Shown: positions 1-11,095 of the stretch, in pieces | How positions within the stretch are numbered: the stretch's first letter is position 1 | Layout: each line of letters opens with the position of its first letter | Source of the DNA: Schizosaccharomyces osmophilus | Taxonomy: Eukaryota; Ascomycota; Schizosaccharomycetes; Schizosaccharomycetales; Schizosaccharomycetaceae | Assembly (NCBI RefSeq): GCF_027921745.1 | Contig: NC_079239.1 | Span: forward strand, 2,197,501 to 2,261,500 | Direction of reading: 5' to 3' | Length of the DNA stretch: 64,000 bases | The notes under the pieces: generated by a model | Databases searched by the model: none | The model's input: the letters and a program-made list of their open reading frames with translations, nothing else | Told to the model about the DNA's origin: nothing | Translations under genes and position numbers: made by a program

Positions 1-494
1 AAAACAATTTCGGCAAATTCACGTTGCTCAAAAGGACGGTAGGTGATGCCACCCACAACGTGCAAGTTATCTTTCACGATGGTCATGGATAAGTGATTTC
101 TGTCGTAAATAAGTCTGGTGATGTATTCTTTTGGCATTTTTGGTAGCTGTTTCATAAAAATATTTTTCAAACCTGTTAACATGATAAAGCTTTCAGGATG
201 ATCGTCATTTGCTACCACACGAAACTTTATGATTCCTCGCTTTTCTTCTAAAGCCGCAGGCTTTTCGAGAATCTTTAGTTGTCCCACGTCAAAATCTACG
301 TTCATGTCAGATGAAAGCAATTGTTGGCCTTTCCGAGAATCTGTATCATTCCCCTTTGTGGCCAAGGAAGATTGCGCATGTTTTCCCATATTCGTTTCTT
401 TACTTTCTTCTCCAATGCTAGTACTAGCAGGCTTGTCAACTTCCATCAACGTATCTTTTTCTTCCTCCTTCTCGGAGGGATGGTTCAAATTCAT
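1..494 (-). CDS. gcn5: Histone acetyltransferase Gcn5, N-terminal part (cut by window edge)
   Basis: Catalytic subunit of SAGA that acetylates histone H3 tails. The ATG at 494 (minus) opens 164 codons running off the left edge. About 80 acidic, low-complexity residues come first. They are followed by the start of the GNAT domain with the fungal/animal Gcn5 hallmarks [29 protein letters not shown] and [13 protein letters not shown]. The partial end reads [10 protein letters not shown], the beta strand just before the catalytic loop. The catalytic Glu, acetyl-CoA loop and bromodomain lie outside the window. No intron is seen in this part. In S. pombe gcn5 is also next to otu2 (recalled), which supports orthology. 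Confidence 0.95.
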   Translation of the reverse strand, partial: MNLNHPSEKEEEKDTLMEVDKPASTSIGEESKETNMGKHAQSSLATKGNDTDSRKGQQLLSSDMNVDFDVGQLKILEKPAALEEKRGIIKFRVVANDDHPESFIMLTGLKNIFMKQLPKMPKEYITRLIYDRNHLSMTIVKDNLHVVGGITYRPFEQREFAEIV

Positions 495-1551
495 TGTGTT
501 TGAATAGAACCCTTGTATGATCGTATAGTCTTAAAGTCCACCCAAACTGAAAAAGAAAGAAAACATAAAAATCTATCCCACAAAAGAAACCAAAAGAAAT
601 GAAAAAACACGTTTTCTGCACGCAAAATGTTATAGTACCCTGGTAAGAATGATTTATCTTCCTTTTCGATATGCAAAACTAAAATAGTAAACGCAGTAGC
701 AATAAAGGGAAAGGTATGAATAGACTGTTCAAAAAGAAAGCATTTTCTTCGCAAACCTCAACCAAAACTAACAAAATCCCAAGTTCTTTTTTCTTGTAGG
801 TCCTCTATGGTGGTAGTGTTTTCCCCGTTTGGTGAATCCGTGCGTGTCACTCACTATCCAGAAAGGTCAAATACAACAGAGAAACCATAGGAAACAGAAA
901 ATTAAATGGGATTGGATGGTAGCAGAAGCAGTAGTATTAGCATACCTATAAAATCATGTACTAAGATTTTATTTAATTTTTCTTTGATCCGATTTGACCG
1001 AGTGGTTTCGGTTGATGAATGGCCGATAAAGTTCAAGCCATCAGCACTTTTGTAAATAGAACACTTTTTGCTGGGAAACTTGAGTTTCATAAATCTTACT
1101 GGTGCTTTTTCACTTGGAAAGTTTTTGAGATGTAGAACCTCTCATCGTGGAACTTCCAACAAGGTAAACAGCCCAGATACCACACTCAGTAACCATCTTC
1201 AGGTTAAACCAAGAGAACACACCAAAATATTAGTTCATGAATACTTAACATAGGGTATTAATGAAAGGTACAGCTTTCTTTTCTTGCTATTTTTTTCGAT
1301 GTAAACAAACGCAAATCCCAAGAGACCGCAAGGGTAACAATCTCAATTACGATGATATCTTCCTAAGTATACTACAATATAACAGCCGAAAACAATATAA
1401 TTGTAAACAGCTACACTTGACTTGGAACCCAAGCCTTCTTCCTCTATAAGGAAATATTTGTTCATTATGACAATGCTTACGTTCCCATCGAAATGTTTCT
1501 TTCTTTAGCCAATTGCTCTTATAATTTTAAGGGAAATTCTAGAAATTTATA
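495..1551. other. Intergenic, divergent promoter region gcn5 / zinc-ribbon gene
   Basis: About 1.05 kb separates the divergent starts of gcn5 (minus) and the zinc-ribbon gene (plus). Only short frames without splice support occur. I see no RNA gene signature. Confidence 0.5.
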
Positions 1552-2285
1552 ATGTTTTTCTTTTTCTTTCTTCCTCTTGGACTCCAGGATTTCTGGCACA
1601 ATAAGAGTAAATACGCAAAACTTCAACTGACTTGTCCAAGATGGTATGTTAACAGTTTGGTCATGGAACTCAACGAAGAAAAGCAAGAGACTTGATTTCC
1701 TAAGAAGTTTAATTTTAAGAGTTACTTTAGTGAAACAAGAGCGCATGACCTTTTAATTGATGTAGTTGCTAACCATTTTTAGTTTTAATAAATCAGGTAG
1801 GATATCCCCAACCGTGGCAGTTACACTTCAATATATCAATATAATAATGTAGTCTTTTTGGAATGCATTACTAATCCCTCAAACTCGTAGTTCGTGTTTG
1901 TCGACATTGGAAAACGCTTTCCATTATCATTTTACCGATTCTCCCTGTCTATACTTCGAAAGTAAGTTTCATGCCTTTTGGATCTGAATCCTAAGGCCTT
2001 TTGCAGTAAAAACGAATTTCAACGCTGACATGGACTTAGGCTTTACGATGCTCTGTTTGCAAATGGTGGGAGCCTACCAACAAACACTTAATTGAACAGA
2101 AAATTAGGGACGAACCTCGTCTGCAAAGTGCAAGGCTACAAGCACATCCTGGAATGCAGTATCCCCATCCTGCAACAACGATACAGCAACCTTGCTACGA
2201 ACCTAGTGGCTCGAATCCATCACAAGACCAGTCGCACTCAAAACCCCAGAGGCATTCTGAGGAGCCGCTTCCTCCCTATTCATAA
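1552..2285 (+). CDS. Fungal zinc-ribbon protein with C-terminal PY motif (four exons, one of 14 nt)
   Basis: Assembled from splice signals: exons 1552-1643, 1783-1796, 1891-1961 and 2040-2285, giving 140 aa. All phases fit. Introns start GTATGT, GTAGGA and GTAAGT; intron 1 ends with branch GCTAAC and TTTTTAG. The N-terminus is MFFFFFLPLGLQDFW. Residues 29-32 are CPRC, followed by a hydrophobic stretch TLSIIILPILPVYTSK and a second knuckle RCSVC at about 62-66. This CPxC, about 30 residues with FIPLIP-like core, CxxC layout is that of a widespread small fungal zinc-ribbon family. The tail is rich in Gln, Pro and Ser and ends LPPYS, a likely WW/ubiquitin-ligase binding PY motif. Molecular function is unknown. 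S. pombe has a gene in the same place and orientation (SPAC1952.04c, recalled). Confidence 0.8.
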
Positions 2286-2496
2286 CAACCACAATTGGAA
2301 GTGCATCGTTATTATCATATTCTTTATCCGTCAATGACCATAAGCCATCAGCTATTATCAAATTTGTTCTACAGTGTGAATCACTGCATCTTTTCCAGTA
2401 AAGTAAAAATATTATGTGATTATCTAGTGCTAGCGATACAAAATTCGGATAAAACAGCATCTTATACTAGCCCAAATGAATTGATTCGTTTGTGCT

Positions 2497-3448
2497 TCAC
2501 TTATTATTGTACACCAAGCTATTATAGTGAGCACCCAATCCGTATAAATGTTGGTAGTATGCGATGCATACAGGCGTCGTATGCTTCGCTTCTTGAGGTT
2601 CAAATTTAATAATGGGTCCATTTGTATTGTAAACGTAGATAGGAACTTGTACATCATTGGAAAGTGCTTGAATTTCAATATCACCTCCCCATTTTCCCGT
2701 TGTCCGAATTTCATTGCAATATTGCTCCACCGACATTACTTCTCCTGTGTCTTCATCGAGTAAAAAGCCAGAATATTCATCCCCATGCTTAAAAATGTAG
2801 TTTGCAGCGCGATCACGGAGCTGATGATAGTTCAGCTTTATATTGAAATGATAGTTAAGTTGATGAGAAATGGATGCGAATAAACAATGACCGTCTGGAA
2901 TGATATCAACAGCAACCAATCCTGAATTCGAAAGAATCTTAGAAAGCTCATCCTTTTCAACCTTTTGTTTGTCAACTGTGTCTGCATGCTCTGTTTCTGC
3001 TCGTTCGCTCAATTGTTGCATTTCTGCCTTCCTACGTTCCTAAACTAAGTTAGTAATTCAGCCATAACTGGATTCTTTAAAAACATACAAGACGTTCTTT
3101 TTGACGATTCCTAGACTTTTTAGTTTCCTTGGGTTGATCTACTGCTTCACTCTTTGAATTTTCAGGTGACTTCTTGGGTTTGTCCAAATCCGTCGACTCC
3201 ATTTGTTTTAGCAATGTAGCAACAAGATCATCCTGCTCATTGCCTTCCTCTGGCTCCTCGGTCCGTTCAAGATCCGTTCTTTCCTGCGCGTGCCTTTGAG
3301 ACAAATCGGCTTCCATGTCGGCGATTTTTTGCTGAACTTGCTTCTTTTGCTTTTTGTTTCCCTCTTTGGCTTGCCTCCTAAGAGAAGCAATAGAACTTTG
3401 AAGCTGTTTATGCTCTTCTCTCTGTTTACTGAACAATTCCTCCATCAT
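2497..3448 (-). CDS. otu2: OTU-family deubiquitinase Otu2 (OTUD6 type)
   Basis: Cysteine protease that removes ubiquitin; the OTUD6/Otu2 family acts on translation-related substrates. Exons 3448-3089 and 3039-2497, joined at GAACGTCTT/GAACGTAGG, give 300 aa; the 49-nt intron has GTATGT and a CTAAC branch site. Residues 1-120 form a charged coiled-coil segment (KEGNKKQKKQVQQ, then KKSRNRQKERLERRK) typical of OTUD6. The OTU domain follows with the catalytic Cys in PDGHCLFASISHQL and the catalytic His in LYGLGAHYNSL at the extreme C-terminus. The active-site residues are intact. S. pombe Otu2 is of similar length. Confidence 0.93.
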
Positions 3449-4072
3449 TAAATATTGGCTGTGTTCAAGTCTGAAGATATCGTATACACCAAATCTTCAG
3501 TTTACTTTGTACTATGGACTTAAAATTTGTTGCTTTTTTTTAACTATATAACATCTGAACAGTTCATTTGCGAAGGTAAATTTCTATCTTGATCATTATG
3601 AAGGAAACGAAAAATTAAGTCTCCAATTGGCAGCTATATTTAAATCATGCTTATATTTATTTTGTAATAAATTGAATATAAATTGAAAACCCAAAGAATC
3701 CGTTCTATTAACCTACATAAACCATGTACATAATTTGTTGAAGCAACTTAAGTAAAAAAGTATGTCAAACGCATGTACATACTGTTTTTCTTTGATGTGT
3801 TTTTTTAACAAATGAAAAAGGGCCAAAATGTACCAAGTACCAACTTTTGACAAAGCATCTCTCAAGTGAGTTGAACAAGGAATTAAAAGCTATGTTGCTC
3901 GTCATCCCAACAAATGGATATTTTAAATCAAGAGTCGATTACAAAATCAAGTAACTCTTTGGATAACCTCAACAGCTGATATGAGTTTATTGGAATGTGC
4001 TGAGACTATGAATTAAAAGATCCATTATTTTTTTTTTTTACACGCAAGGACAGCTTCCATTAAAGCCAAGAA
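3449..4072. other. Intergenic: otu2 promoter and tma23 3' flank
   Basis: A/T-rich stretch containing T-runs. No coding or RNA signal found. Confidence 0.5.
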
Positions 4073-4837
4073 TTAGGCGTCTTTTAGCTTTCTTTTCCTG
4101 CGAGCTTCTGAATCTTTCCCTTTCGACTTCTTAGTCGGTTTTTTTTCTTTCTTCCGATCCTTCTTAGAATGAGATGATTTTTCCTTCTTACGCTTTTTGG
4201 ATGATGACAACTCGTCAGAATCTTTTCTCTTCCTTTTATGCTTCTTGTCTTTAGATTTCCGCTCGTCAGATTCAGACTTCGCTTTCCGAGAAGACTTTTT
4301 CTTGGAGTGCTTGTCTTTAATTCGTTCTTTTGACAATGCGTTGGTATCATTCTTCATTTTCTCTTTCTCTTTTTGTTCTTCAATTGTTCCGGAAAGACAT
4401 CCTGCGTATCGAAATACAGTCGACAAGGCGGAATACTTACTGTGGTATTTTGCCATTGCAAGCTTAGTAGATGCCCCCTGTGTTTCCAATTCAACCTAAA
4501 TGTTTCAATATTAGTCAAGGAAATATCAATAACTAAGTCATACATTGCCTTTTCCAGTGTTTACTTGGATAGAATTCAACTGTGAAGAAAAGACATTATC
4601 CCACCATTGATCGGCGTAATCATGCTTCGTACCCAACTAAAGTATTCATTAGAATGGTTTCTTTTTCATGCTTTCCTAAGAATGAAGCCTCTTTCTCCAT
4701 TTGTAAATTTTTCAAGCACGTACACCACGAGTATCATATTTTCTAGACGTCAAAACAGGTTTGAGGAGACCACCTTCTTTTAAGGCATTCCCCTCTTGCC
4801 AACCGAAAGAGTTTAGATATTGTTTTGAGCTAAACAT
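4073..4837 (-). CDS. tma23: G-patch ribosome-biogenesis protein, TMA23/GPATCH4 family
   Basis: Three exons: 4837-4724, 4636-4544 and 4495-4073, encoding 209 aa; S. cerevisiae Tma23 is about the same size. The G-patch-like start reads YLNSFGWQEGNALKEGGL, then LGTKHDYADQWWDNVF, matching the Tma23 N-terminal pattern and the WW motif of GPATCH4. The C-terminal 90 residues are an extremely Lys/Arg/Ser-rich nucleolar tail. Introns use GTACGT (branch CTAAT) and GTATGA donors with phase-0 joins. The family is linked to pre-rRNA processing and may activate a DEAH helicase through its G-patch. The neighbouring gene gab1 is on the same strand, as in S. pombe. Confidence 0.85.
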
Positions 4838-5094
4838 CAATTAGCTCAAGGACTTCAGTAACCACGGTCAGCTAGGAGGTGGTGGAAGAGGGTGCAAGTC
4901 AAAGATCACTTTGAATCTCAGTTAGTCACGAATTAATTAGATAAATTAATTAAAGATTTTCATTCTTCGTATATTGTTGCAATATTGGAATTCAAATTCT
5001 GGATAATGAATAGTGATTAATTCCAGCGATTAGCATAGAGAGCAAGGGCAGGTAGTTTTATGCAGAACTCCCCTTTACTTTTAAAGAAAATTTT

Positions 5095-6445
5095 CTATGG
5101 AACTTGTACTAAAGACTCATTCCTCCTTTCTGGATGCTCACTTTTCCATTCAACCATGAGCACTGCTCTTAAGAAATCCATCGCTTTGAGGGAAATTCCT
5201 ACCGCTAGGATTAAATTGCTAGCGTAAAAAAAGTTTGCGTTTCCACAACCAAGAGTAATCCAAGAATGGTAGAAGGTTGTCCCTAAAACGAGAGCAAAGA
5301 CAATTACGTTATTTGCCAAAAGACTGTATTTCATATTTTCCTGAACTTTCCCAAAGGTAGCGAGAAGAGACAAAAATAATGAATAATCAGCGATCGAGGG
5401 GTAAATTTTAAATATACCGTGTATTCCCATCATTAAGACAGTTGCAATCAAAGGTAGCTTTTGCAAACGAATGGTGATTGGTATGATGAACATGACAGGA
5501 GCAACAGCGAAAACAAACAGGAAAAATAATCGAAACTCCTCAAAGATTTCAGTAAAAAAATACCACCAAAGTCCGATGTTAGGAGAGAGGTCGTGGGCGT
5601 TCATATACACATGAAGCGGAGCCATCAAGAAATTACATGATTTTAAAAGAATTGCAGAGCCGAACACTAGACAAGACATGTAAAATAAAAAAACAAGAAG
5701 AATCCAGGAAATGGACACTTTTGGGTTACTTCGCTTTAAGATAAAGTAGCTGGGGAACACGAGAGAAATTGAACTAGGATTGATAAATAGACTTAAGGCA
5801 CTTGCACAGGCATATCCTACTTGGAAGCCTTGAATCGAAAAATATATAAAAGCCAACGTAAAAAAATTCAAAACAACGTCGCTTGAACAAGCAATAGTCG
5901 GAAGAAACGTAAGTGGATTCAGTAAATAACTATTACCATGGTTAGTACAATAAACGAATCGAAACCATATCAAAAGAGAATTAAAAAACAAGAAAAGGAA
6001 AGCATCTAAAGCCAATGGATGGCTATCAAAGCATTCACAAAAGTCCTTACATGATATAAATCCACAAAGAAGAAGTTCCAGCATAAAGTTCTCTATGTTT
6101 CTTGTTTTCTTGAAACTTTTTTGAAATACTGTAAACAAACCAACCGTTAGCTACAGTCAAGAAAGAATAAAGCATGCGTATTGCATCAAGTCCTCCTAGC
6201 AATTCACAGCTAAAATGAAGAAACAAAAGTAAAGGGGACTGAAAATATATTCCTCCCGAGTATGGATCGAGTCCACGACGGTACAAGAAAAGCCCTTCTT
6301 GTACTCGCAGAAAGTTGGATATAGGAGTCGAAATTTCAATTCTTTTTGACAATGCTTTTGAGATGTTCGTACTTGAGAGATAGTATTGAATAGCAAAGGA
6401 AAAGAAAGCGATGAATGCCAACCTCAGTTTTTCTTTTGAGTCCAT
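5095..6445 (-). CDS. gab1: GPI transamidase subunit Gab1 / PIG-U
   Basis: ER membrane subunit of the complex that transfers GPI anchors to proteins. Exons 6445-6051 and 5929-5095 give 409 aa; the 121-nt intron begins GTAAGG and ends TACTAACCATGGTAATAG. Splicing restores WIYI-IYLLNPLTFLPTIACSS, the conserved PIG-U/Cdc91 loop (LNPxTxL...C.SxxV). The protein is almost entirely hydrophobic, with at least eight membrane spans, and has the luminal motif YSGGIYFQSPLLLFL in the first loop, as in PIG-U. No signal of truncation. It lies head-to-head with mrps18 across about 390 bp. Confidence 0.93.
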
Positions 6446-6831
6446 GTTGTTGCCGTTATGCAGGTTGAGTGGGTTTATTTACGTTTCGTAAACTTCTATG
6501 AAGTTTACGATTAATTTAGGCAACTAATTATACAGATTTTTTCAACGAGAATAAAAAAACACTTGAAGCAATAGAGTATAAGTAAATTGATTTCTCGTAT
6601 GAATTCGTCTGTTTTATACAAACTTCAACGCTGCGATAATGAGATGTAAGTATCGAACGGTTGTTACCTTGGATTGAATACTTCCACCACAAAGTGTACC
6701 TGCTATTAGAATTCAATTAGAAAATACAAAATATTGAAACAAAGGAAAATTTAAAAAAGTTGGTACGACCTAGGAAAGCAACATATCAATTATTGAATTT
6801 AAGAGGCTTATAAATAAATTTCCGTTGAAAA
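6446..6831. other. Divergent promoter gab1 / mrps18
   Basis: 386 bp between two divergent starts. No coding signal seen. Confidence 0.5.
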
Positions 6832-7368
6832 ATGCTGGGATTGACGCGCCTTGGGCTTCGTCGTTTTGGTACCCATTCTCATCTCAGGAATGATGGTAAA
6901 ATCAATCTTACTGAGGTACTACAAAAGTCAGTTTTATCTACTCCAAAAACTACCCCTCTGCAAAACAAGGAACCTGCTTATGTCGCAGGTTCTGAGTTTC
7001 TTCCTAGTCCTTACTTTTTGCATGCCAAATGTTTAAAGAATAACACCCATGTGACCCTTTGCAATCCCGATAAAAAAATCATTTTCAAAGCATCTGCTGG
7101 ATCATGCGGATTCCGGAAAGGAAAAAGACGTGGATACGATACCGCCTACACCGTAACCTCAAGGGTCCTTGAGCAGATTCGTCTTAAGAATTTAAGCATT
7201 GAAAATTTGTATATTGTCTTTCAAGGATTTAGTCAAGCTCGTGAGGCCGTACAAAATTGTTTACTAGGCCAGGAAGGTTCACTGATTCGAGATAAGATCG
7301 TCAAAATCATGGATAAATCTGCCATAAAGTTTGGTGGCCCCCGTGGAAGAAATGAAAGAAGAATTTAA
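6832..7368 (+). CDS. mrps18: Mitochondrial small-subunit ribosomal protein uS11m
   Basis: 178 aa, intronless. The first 20 or so residues are rich in Arg and Leu with no acid residue (MLGLTRLGLRRFG), a mitochondrial presequence. The C-terminal 110 residues match bacterial S11: CNPDKKIIFKASAGSCGFRKGKRRGYDTAY, then IVFQGFSQAREAVQNCL and the RNA-binding end KFGGPRGRNERRI. It forms part of the platform of the mitoribosomal small subunit near the decoding region. In S. pombe the gene is also adjacent to clr2 (recalled numbering SPAC1B3.18c/.17). Confidence 0.92.
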   Translation: MLGLTRLGLRRFGTHSHLRNDGKINLTEVLQKSVLSTPKTTPLQNKEPAYVAGSEFLPSPYFLHAKCLKNNTHVTLCNPDKKIIFKASAGSCGFRKGKRRGYDTAYTVTSRVLEQIRLKNLSIENLYIVFQGFSQAREAVQNCLLGQEGSLIRDKIVKIMDKSAIKFGGPRGRNERRI

Positions 7369-7659
7369 TCTAATTTTGGTGCTTAATATCTGACTCACTG
7401 ATCTTGATTCCGACATGCTTACCCAAAAACCATTCGTCGTTTATTCCCTCGTGATTTTTGTTTTGAACGGTAGTGAAAGATATATTCGATGGCATAATGT
7501 CCTTTAATACAAATCTATGTCAAAAAATTGTTTCAATTGTCTTCATTAACACTTATCCCTATTAAAACAAAACACTTCCAAAGAAGTGAAGATAAATGGT
7601 ATACATGTATAAACAACAAAAATTAAGGAAGAAAGAAAAGAAGTATACAAGAGAAAAGC

Positions 7660-9279
7660 TCACATGACAACCGGTGAAACTAGATCAATCTCAGAAAGTA
7701 AAAGCTCATAAAAGTCATCATCAACCCAATTTTCATTCCCCACTGCTTCCAGTCTCGATAGCACTCGCCTTTTTTTTTCCTTTGAAAATTGATAATTTCC
7801 TTTTATTGACCAAGGTTCGTACCATCTGCCCGCTATATCTGCAAGCTGGCATACAAATTCTGAAGAATCGCTATGCATAAGGGTGTATTCAGTTTGCGAA
7901 ATGCGCTCCGCAATCTCTAAGCGACGCGGCAACTTTGTACGATTTCGAAATCGATGAAACGTTTGAGCTGTAGCATCTTTTTGTGCCCACAGTGATCCTT
8001 GAATACAGACGGCATCGTCGAGATTTACAAAGATGTCGGAGATATTCATTAAACAGGCTTTGGAAAATTGAGAAGGAAGAGACTCGGTATGCAAGATACA
8101 AAGATCATTAATCCATAGTTTCTCAGCTCCATAAAAAACACCCAAAAAATGATCACTTAAGTTTTCTGGCCCATCTTCGATTATGGGAAGGATGGTCATG
8201 GGAATAGAGTGATGCTCATCTTTATATACACTATGCTCAACATTTTTATTGTCAATAGGTTGAAACTTTCCATAAAGACACCAACTATGAGCGATGTCAC
8301 TAGCAAGTATGTGGCCTGGGCGACTCATGTCTGAAGATCGTTGCGTCCATGGTTCAATATCGGCAGCGGCCATGTCGAAGAAAAATCTCGAGTTTCCTAA
8401 TTCCTTACAATGGTATTGGTAAGGTTCGACGTAGGCGTCTAAAAGCGAATTCGAAGAGTTACTTTTATTGATATCATAATTAATCAAATTCCTAGCAACA
8501 ACAATTCCAGGAATAACTTCGTAATTTGTATCGATCCATACCACTTCACCAAGTCGAAATGAAGACGGCCAAGTAAAGGTATCATCTTTGCACTCATGGA
8601 ATATCCTTTCCATGTCCTTTTGGATATTCCTTCGAATTTTAATTGAACCATTGGCGCATAGTGAGCAGCAACAATTCGCTCCGTTCCTTGATAAATCAGA
8701 AACTAACCAGTAAAGATGATGCTGAAAGTCGTTTATGGATCGAAAAGGGCGGCCACCAGGATGCCCATACACCCAATACTCGCCACGTTTTGACCCAAAA
8801 CCATCGCGTTGGTAAATCTGATAATGTTTTGGTAAGGCCTCTAATACATAATTATCAAAACTCTCGGTCGTCATTAAGCGGGAAGTGTATCTAGGAGGAG
8901 CATTTTGCTTAGGCTCATCAGTTGATACTGTTCTGGAAGGCGGCCTTGACCGATGAGAAGAAACAAGGGATTTCGCATTTAGTTGAGATGGAGTGGAAAT
9001 AGGGTTTATAACAGTAAAGGAAGTGTTGGGTAAAGAGTTGGAGGGTACTTTAGGAGCATGAATGAATTGTTGGTGAAGATCGTGAAACACTTGCTGAGTT
9101 GAGCCGGAACCTCCGAAGATATGTCGGGCTAGCAACTGTCCGCATGTTTGTCGAAATGCCAAATGCCTTGGATGATCGTGAGCAAGAGGTCGGATTGAGG
9201 GCGTATAACGAGTTCTAAAAGAATTAGTAGGCAAGGTCCTCGCATCCCCGTCCGACCAAGTACAAGCTATGAAGGGCAT
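7660..9279 (-). CDS. clr2: Silencing factor Clr2 (SHREC complex)
   Basis: 539 aa, one exon, practically the length of S. pombe Clr2. SHREC is a histone deacetylase and remodelling complex that silences mating-type, centromeric and telomeric heterochromatin. The N-terminal third is low-complexity. A conserved block at about 180-210 reads YWVYGHPGGRPFRSINDF and then HHLYWL. It is followed by a Cys-rich knuckle CCCSLCANGS; this is the Clr2 signature domain. A second conserved domain with GEVVWIDTNYEVIPGIVV (BAH-like beta strands) occupies the C-terminal half. Position between mrps18 and the DAL5-family transporter matches S. pombe. Confidence 0.85.
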   Translation of the reverse strand: MPFIACTWSDGDARTLPTNSFRTRYTPSIRPLAHDHPRHLAFRQTCGQLLARHIFGGSGSTQQVFHDLHQQFIHAPKVPSNSLPNTSFTVINPISTPSQLNAKSLVSSHRSRPPSRTVSTDEPKQNAPPRYTSRLMTTESFDNYVLEALPKHYQIYQRDGFGSKRGEYWVYGHPGGRPFRSINDFQHHLYWLVSDLSRNGANCCCSLCANGSIKIRRNIQKDMERIFHECKDDTFTWPSSFRLGEVVWIDTNYEVIPGIVVARNLINYDINKSNSSNSLLDAYVEPYQYHCKELGNSRFFFDMAAADIEPWTQRSSDMSRPGHILASDIAHSWCLYGKFQPIDNKNVEHSVYKDEHHSIPMTILPIIEDGPENLSDHFLGVFYGAEKLWINDLCILHTESLPSQFSKACLMNISDIFVNLDDAVCIQGSLWAQKDATAQTFHRFRNRTKLPRRLEIAERISQTEYTLMHSDSSEFVCQLADIAGRWYEPWSIKGNYQFSKEKKRRVLSRLEAVGNENWVDDDFYELLLSEIDLVSPVVM

Positions 9280-9761
9280 ATGGGGAAATTATTTTCCTTG
9301 ACAAGAGAAAAGAACCCCTATTGCTAGATGAGATAAAGTGTTGTAACAGCTGGCTACTGTACTAAAAAAGAAACAAATAAAAGTAAATTAGAAAGTATTA
9401 GGAAAGTCACCAAACACGTGTTTTCCTTTTCTTACTGTTGACTAGCTTCCAAATCGAATTCACCAAAAGAAGGATATAACTGTGGATAAATTGCCTTGAA
9501 GCAAATTATAATACATTTAATCAAAAAAAGGGAATAAATATTCTAAAATGTCGATAAGAAATGCTGCTTAGCCTTTCTGTAAAACGGGGATTTTGTGATT
9601 GTGAAATTGGTCCACTTTGGGTAGGTCACTTTGCTAGGAGGTAGAGGCTTTTTTAGGAAGGCTATCCAGGTACTTGAGCGAGCTTAATAGGAAATGGGAA
9701 TAAATTTTTGTACGTTTAAAAATAAATAAGGGAATTTTTTATTGAACAGCGAATTTTCTAG
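9280..9761. other. Intergenic upstream of clr2
   Basis: Holds the clr2 promoter. On the plus strand a segment around 9590-9675 has an open frame and splice-like sites that could feed the small reading frame at 9762, but no start codon or acceptor completes it. Confidence 0.3.
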
Positions 9762-10040
9762 ATGATACATGCCTTTGATATCCAAATTGGAACAAGAGTT
9801 AGATTCATGACAAGTAAATTGGATGCAAAACACCCTTTCTTTTTTGCTGAAATAAATACTTTTCTTCATCTCTATGAGATCCCAAGGAAAGTTTTGCTTG
9901 AGGAAACCAATTTTGAGAATTTTAGCACACACGACGAAGCTCTCAAGGTTTTCATCTCAGCCGGACGGTTCAAAGAACTTTTTGAAAATGGAATGAATGT
10001 GATGAAACATCCTTGTTTAATAATAAACAATGAAGATTAA
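9762..10040 (+). CDS. Possible small protein of unknown function (92 aa), 5' end unsure
   Basis: A 92-codon frame beginning MIHAFDIQIGTRVRFMTSK and ending MKHPCLIINNED. Residue composition is protein-like, with an amphipathic middle (EINTFLHLYEIPRKVLLEE, then FENFSTHDEALKVFISAG). I do not recognise a family. The ATG sits directly after TTTTCTAG, a good splice acceptor, so this may be the last exon of a longer gene. A 13-nt exon at 9659-9671 (GAAGGCTATCCAG) would join in phase, but no convincing first exon was found. No gene is known to me at this place in S. pombe. Confidence 0.35.
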   Translation: MIHAFDIQIGTRVRFMTSKLDAKHPFFFAEINTFLHLYEIPRKVLLEETNFENFSTHDEALKVFISAGRFKELFENGMNVMKHPCLIINNED

Positions 10041-11095
10041 CAGATAGCGAAGAAGAAAAACAGATCTCTTGTAAAATGAAACAAGGTAATCACCCTTTGG
10101 AATGAAGACATCTTCATACTTTATATCAATTCTTTCCTTTTTCATATCCCTTTGAAATTTCCCATAGTAAACTTTAAGAAGAAGCTTGTTTCATAAACTC
10201 AACATTCCTAACTGCCTCAATAAATCCTTTTGGACTCGCCATTATAAAGGAAGCAGTATTCTATCATATTCCAGGAATTCCTCTATTCCCAAGCGAAGGA
10301 TCTGGTTTGCGTTTCTTTCGTTCAAACTTATATTAGTGATATTTCGTTTCATTGAATCAGCTCTTGAGCATGGTACCGACGTGAGACAGACGAATCGTAT
10401 CCTCAAACTGCATTCTTTTCGTGCTTTAAATTTCTTTTACGCTTATACAATTTAGAAGTTTCCTTATGCAGGCAAAATAAAATGGTTCCCATAACGACTT
10501 TCTGGCAGCGACTATCGAAAACTAAGAATGATTTTTCTTTTTTATAAACTTTTGCATAGCAATTGCTTCTTTAGATGTCTCTTTCGTCAAACTTGGAATT
10601 GGAAAATATCTAGCATTTTGATTTTCAATGATCAGATACGATCTCGGTGGTCATTATTTATTTCTCAGGCTTCTCTACATATAAGTATCGTTTTTGCGGC
10701 AATTACGAAATTAGGTCTCACGAAAGAGATCAACTTGTAGTCATCAAGTTGACTTTGATCGTTTTCCAAATTTTTTCTTCTGACTCCCAACTTTTGCTAT
10801 ATAGTATAGAAGCATTGAACCAGTCAGGGCTCTCGTTGGCTTACTGAGTAGAGGGGATTAATCTCTTATTAATTACTTATCTTTAATTATCCTTTCTATT
10901 TTTGACCGCAAACGATCATCGTTAGTGGTGAAAGCCTTATTTTGGAATCGTTGTAAAGTTTATATAGCTATCCGATTTCGAATTTTATTTTTTGTGTTTT
11001 TATTTTTTGTTTCGTTTTTCTTCCTATTGTTGATTAACTCTGTTTGATTTTAAATACGTCGTTTTGCCAAGGTTTTTGCATATATCACATTAAAC
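10041..11095. other. Intergenic / 5' leader of transporter gene
   Basis: About 1.05 kb upstream of the transporter. Only T-rich short frames without splice logic. A pyrimidine-rich stretch just before 11095 looks like a promoter or leader. Confidence 0.45.

Noticed and set aside
2203-2460. 85-codon minus frame near the zinc-ribbon gene
   Set aside because: Overlaps exon 4 of the plus-strand gene and otu2 3' flank; antisense shadow.
6047-6138. Frameshift in gab1, because two frames overlap here
   Set aside because: A normal intron (6050-5930) with donor GTAAGG and branch TACTAAC joins the frames.
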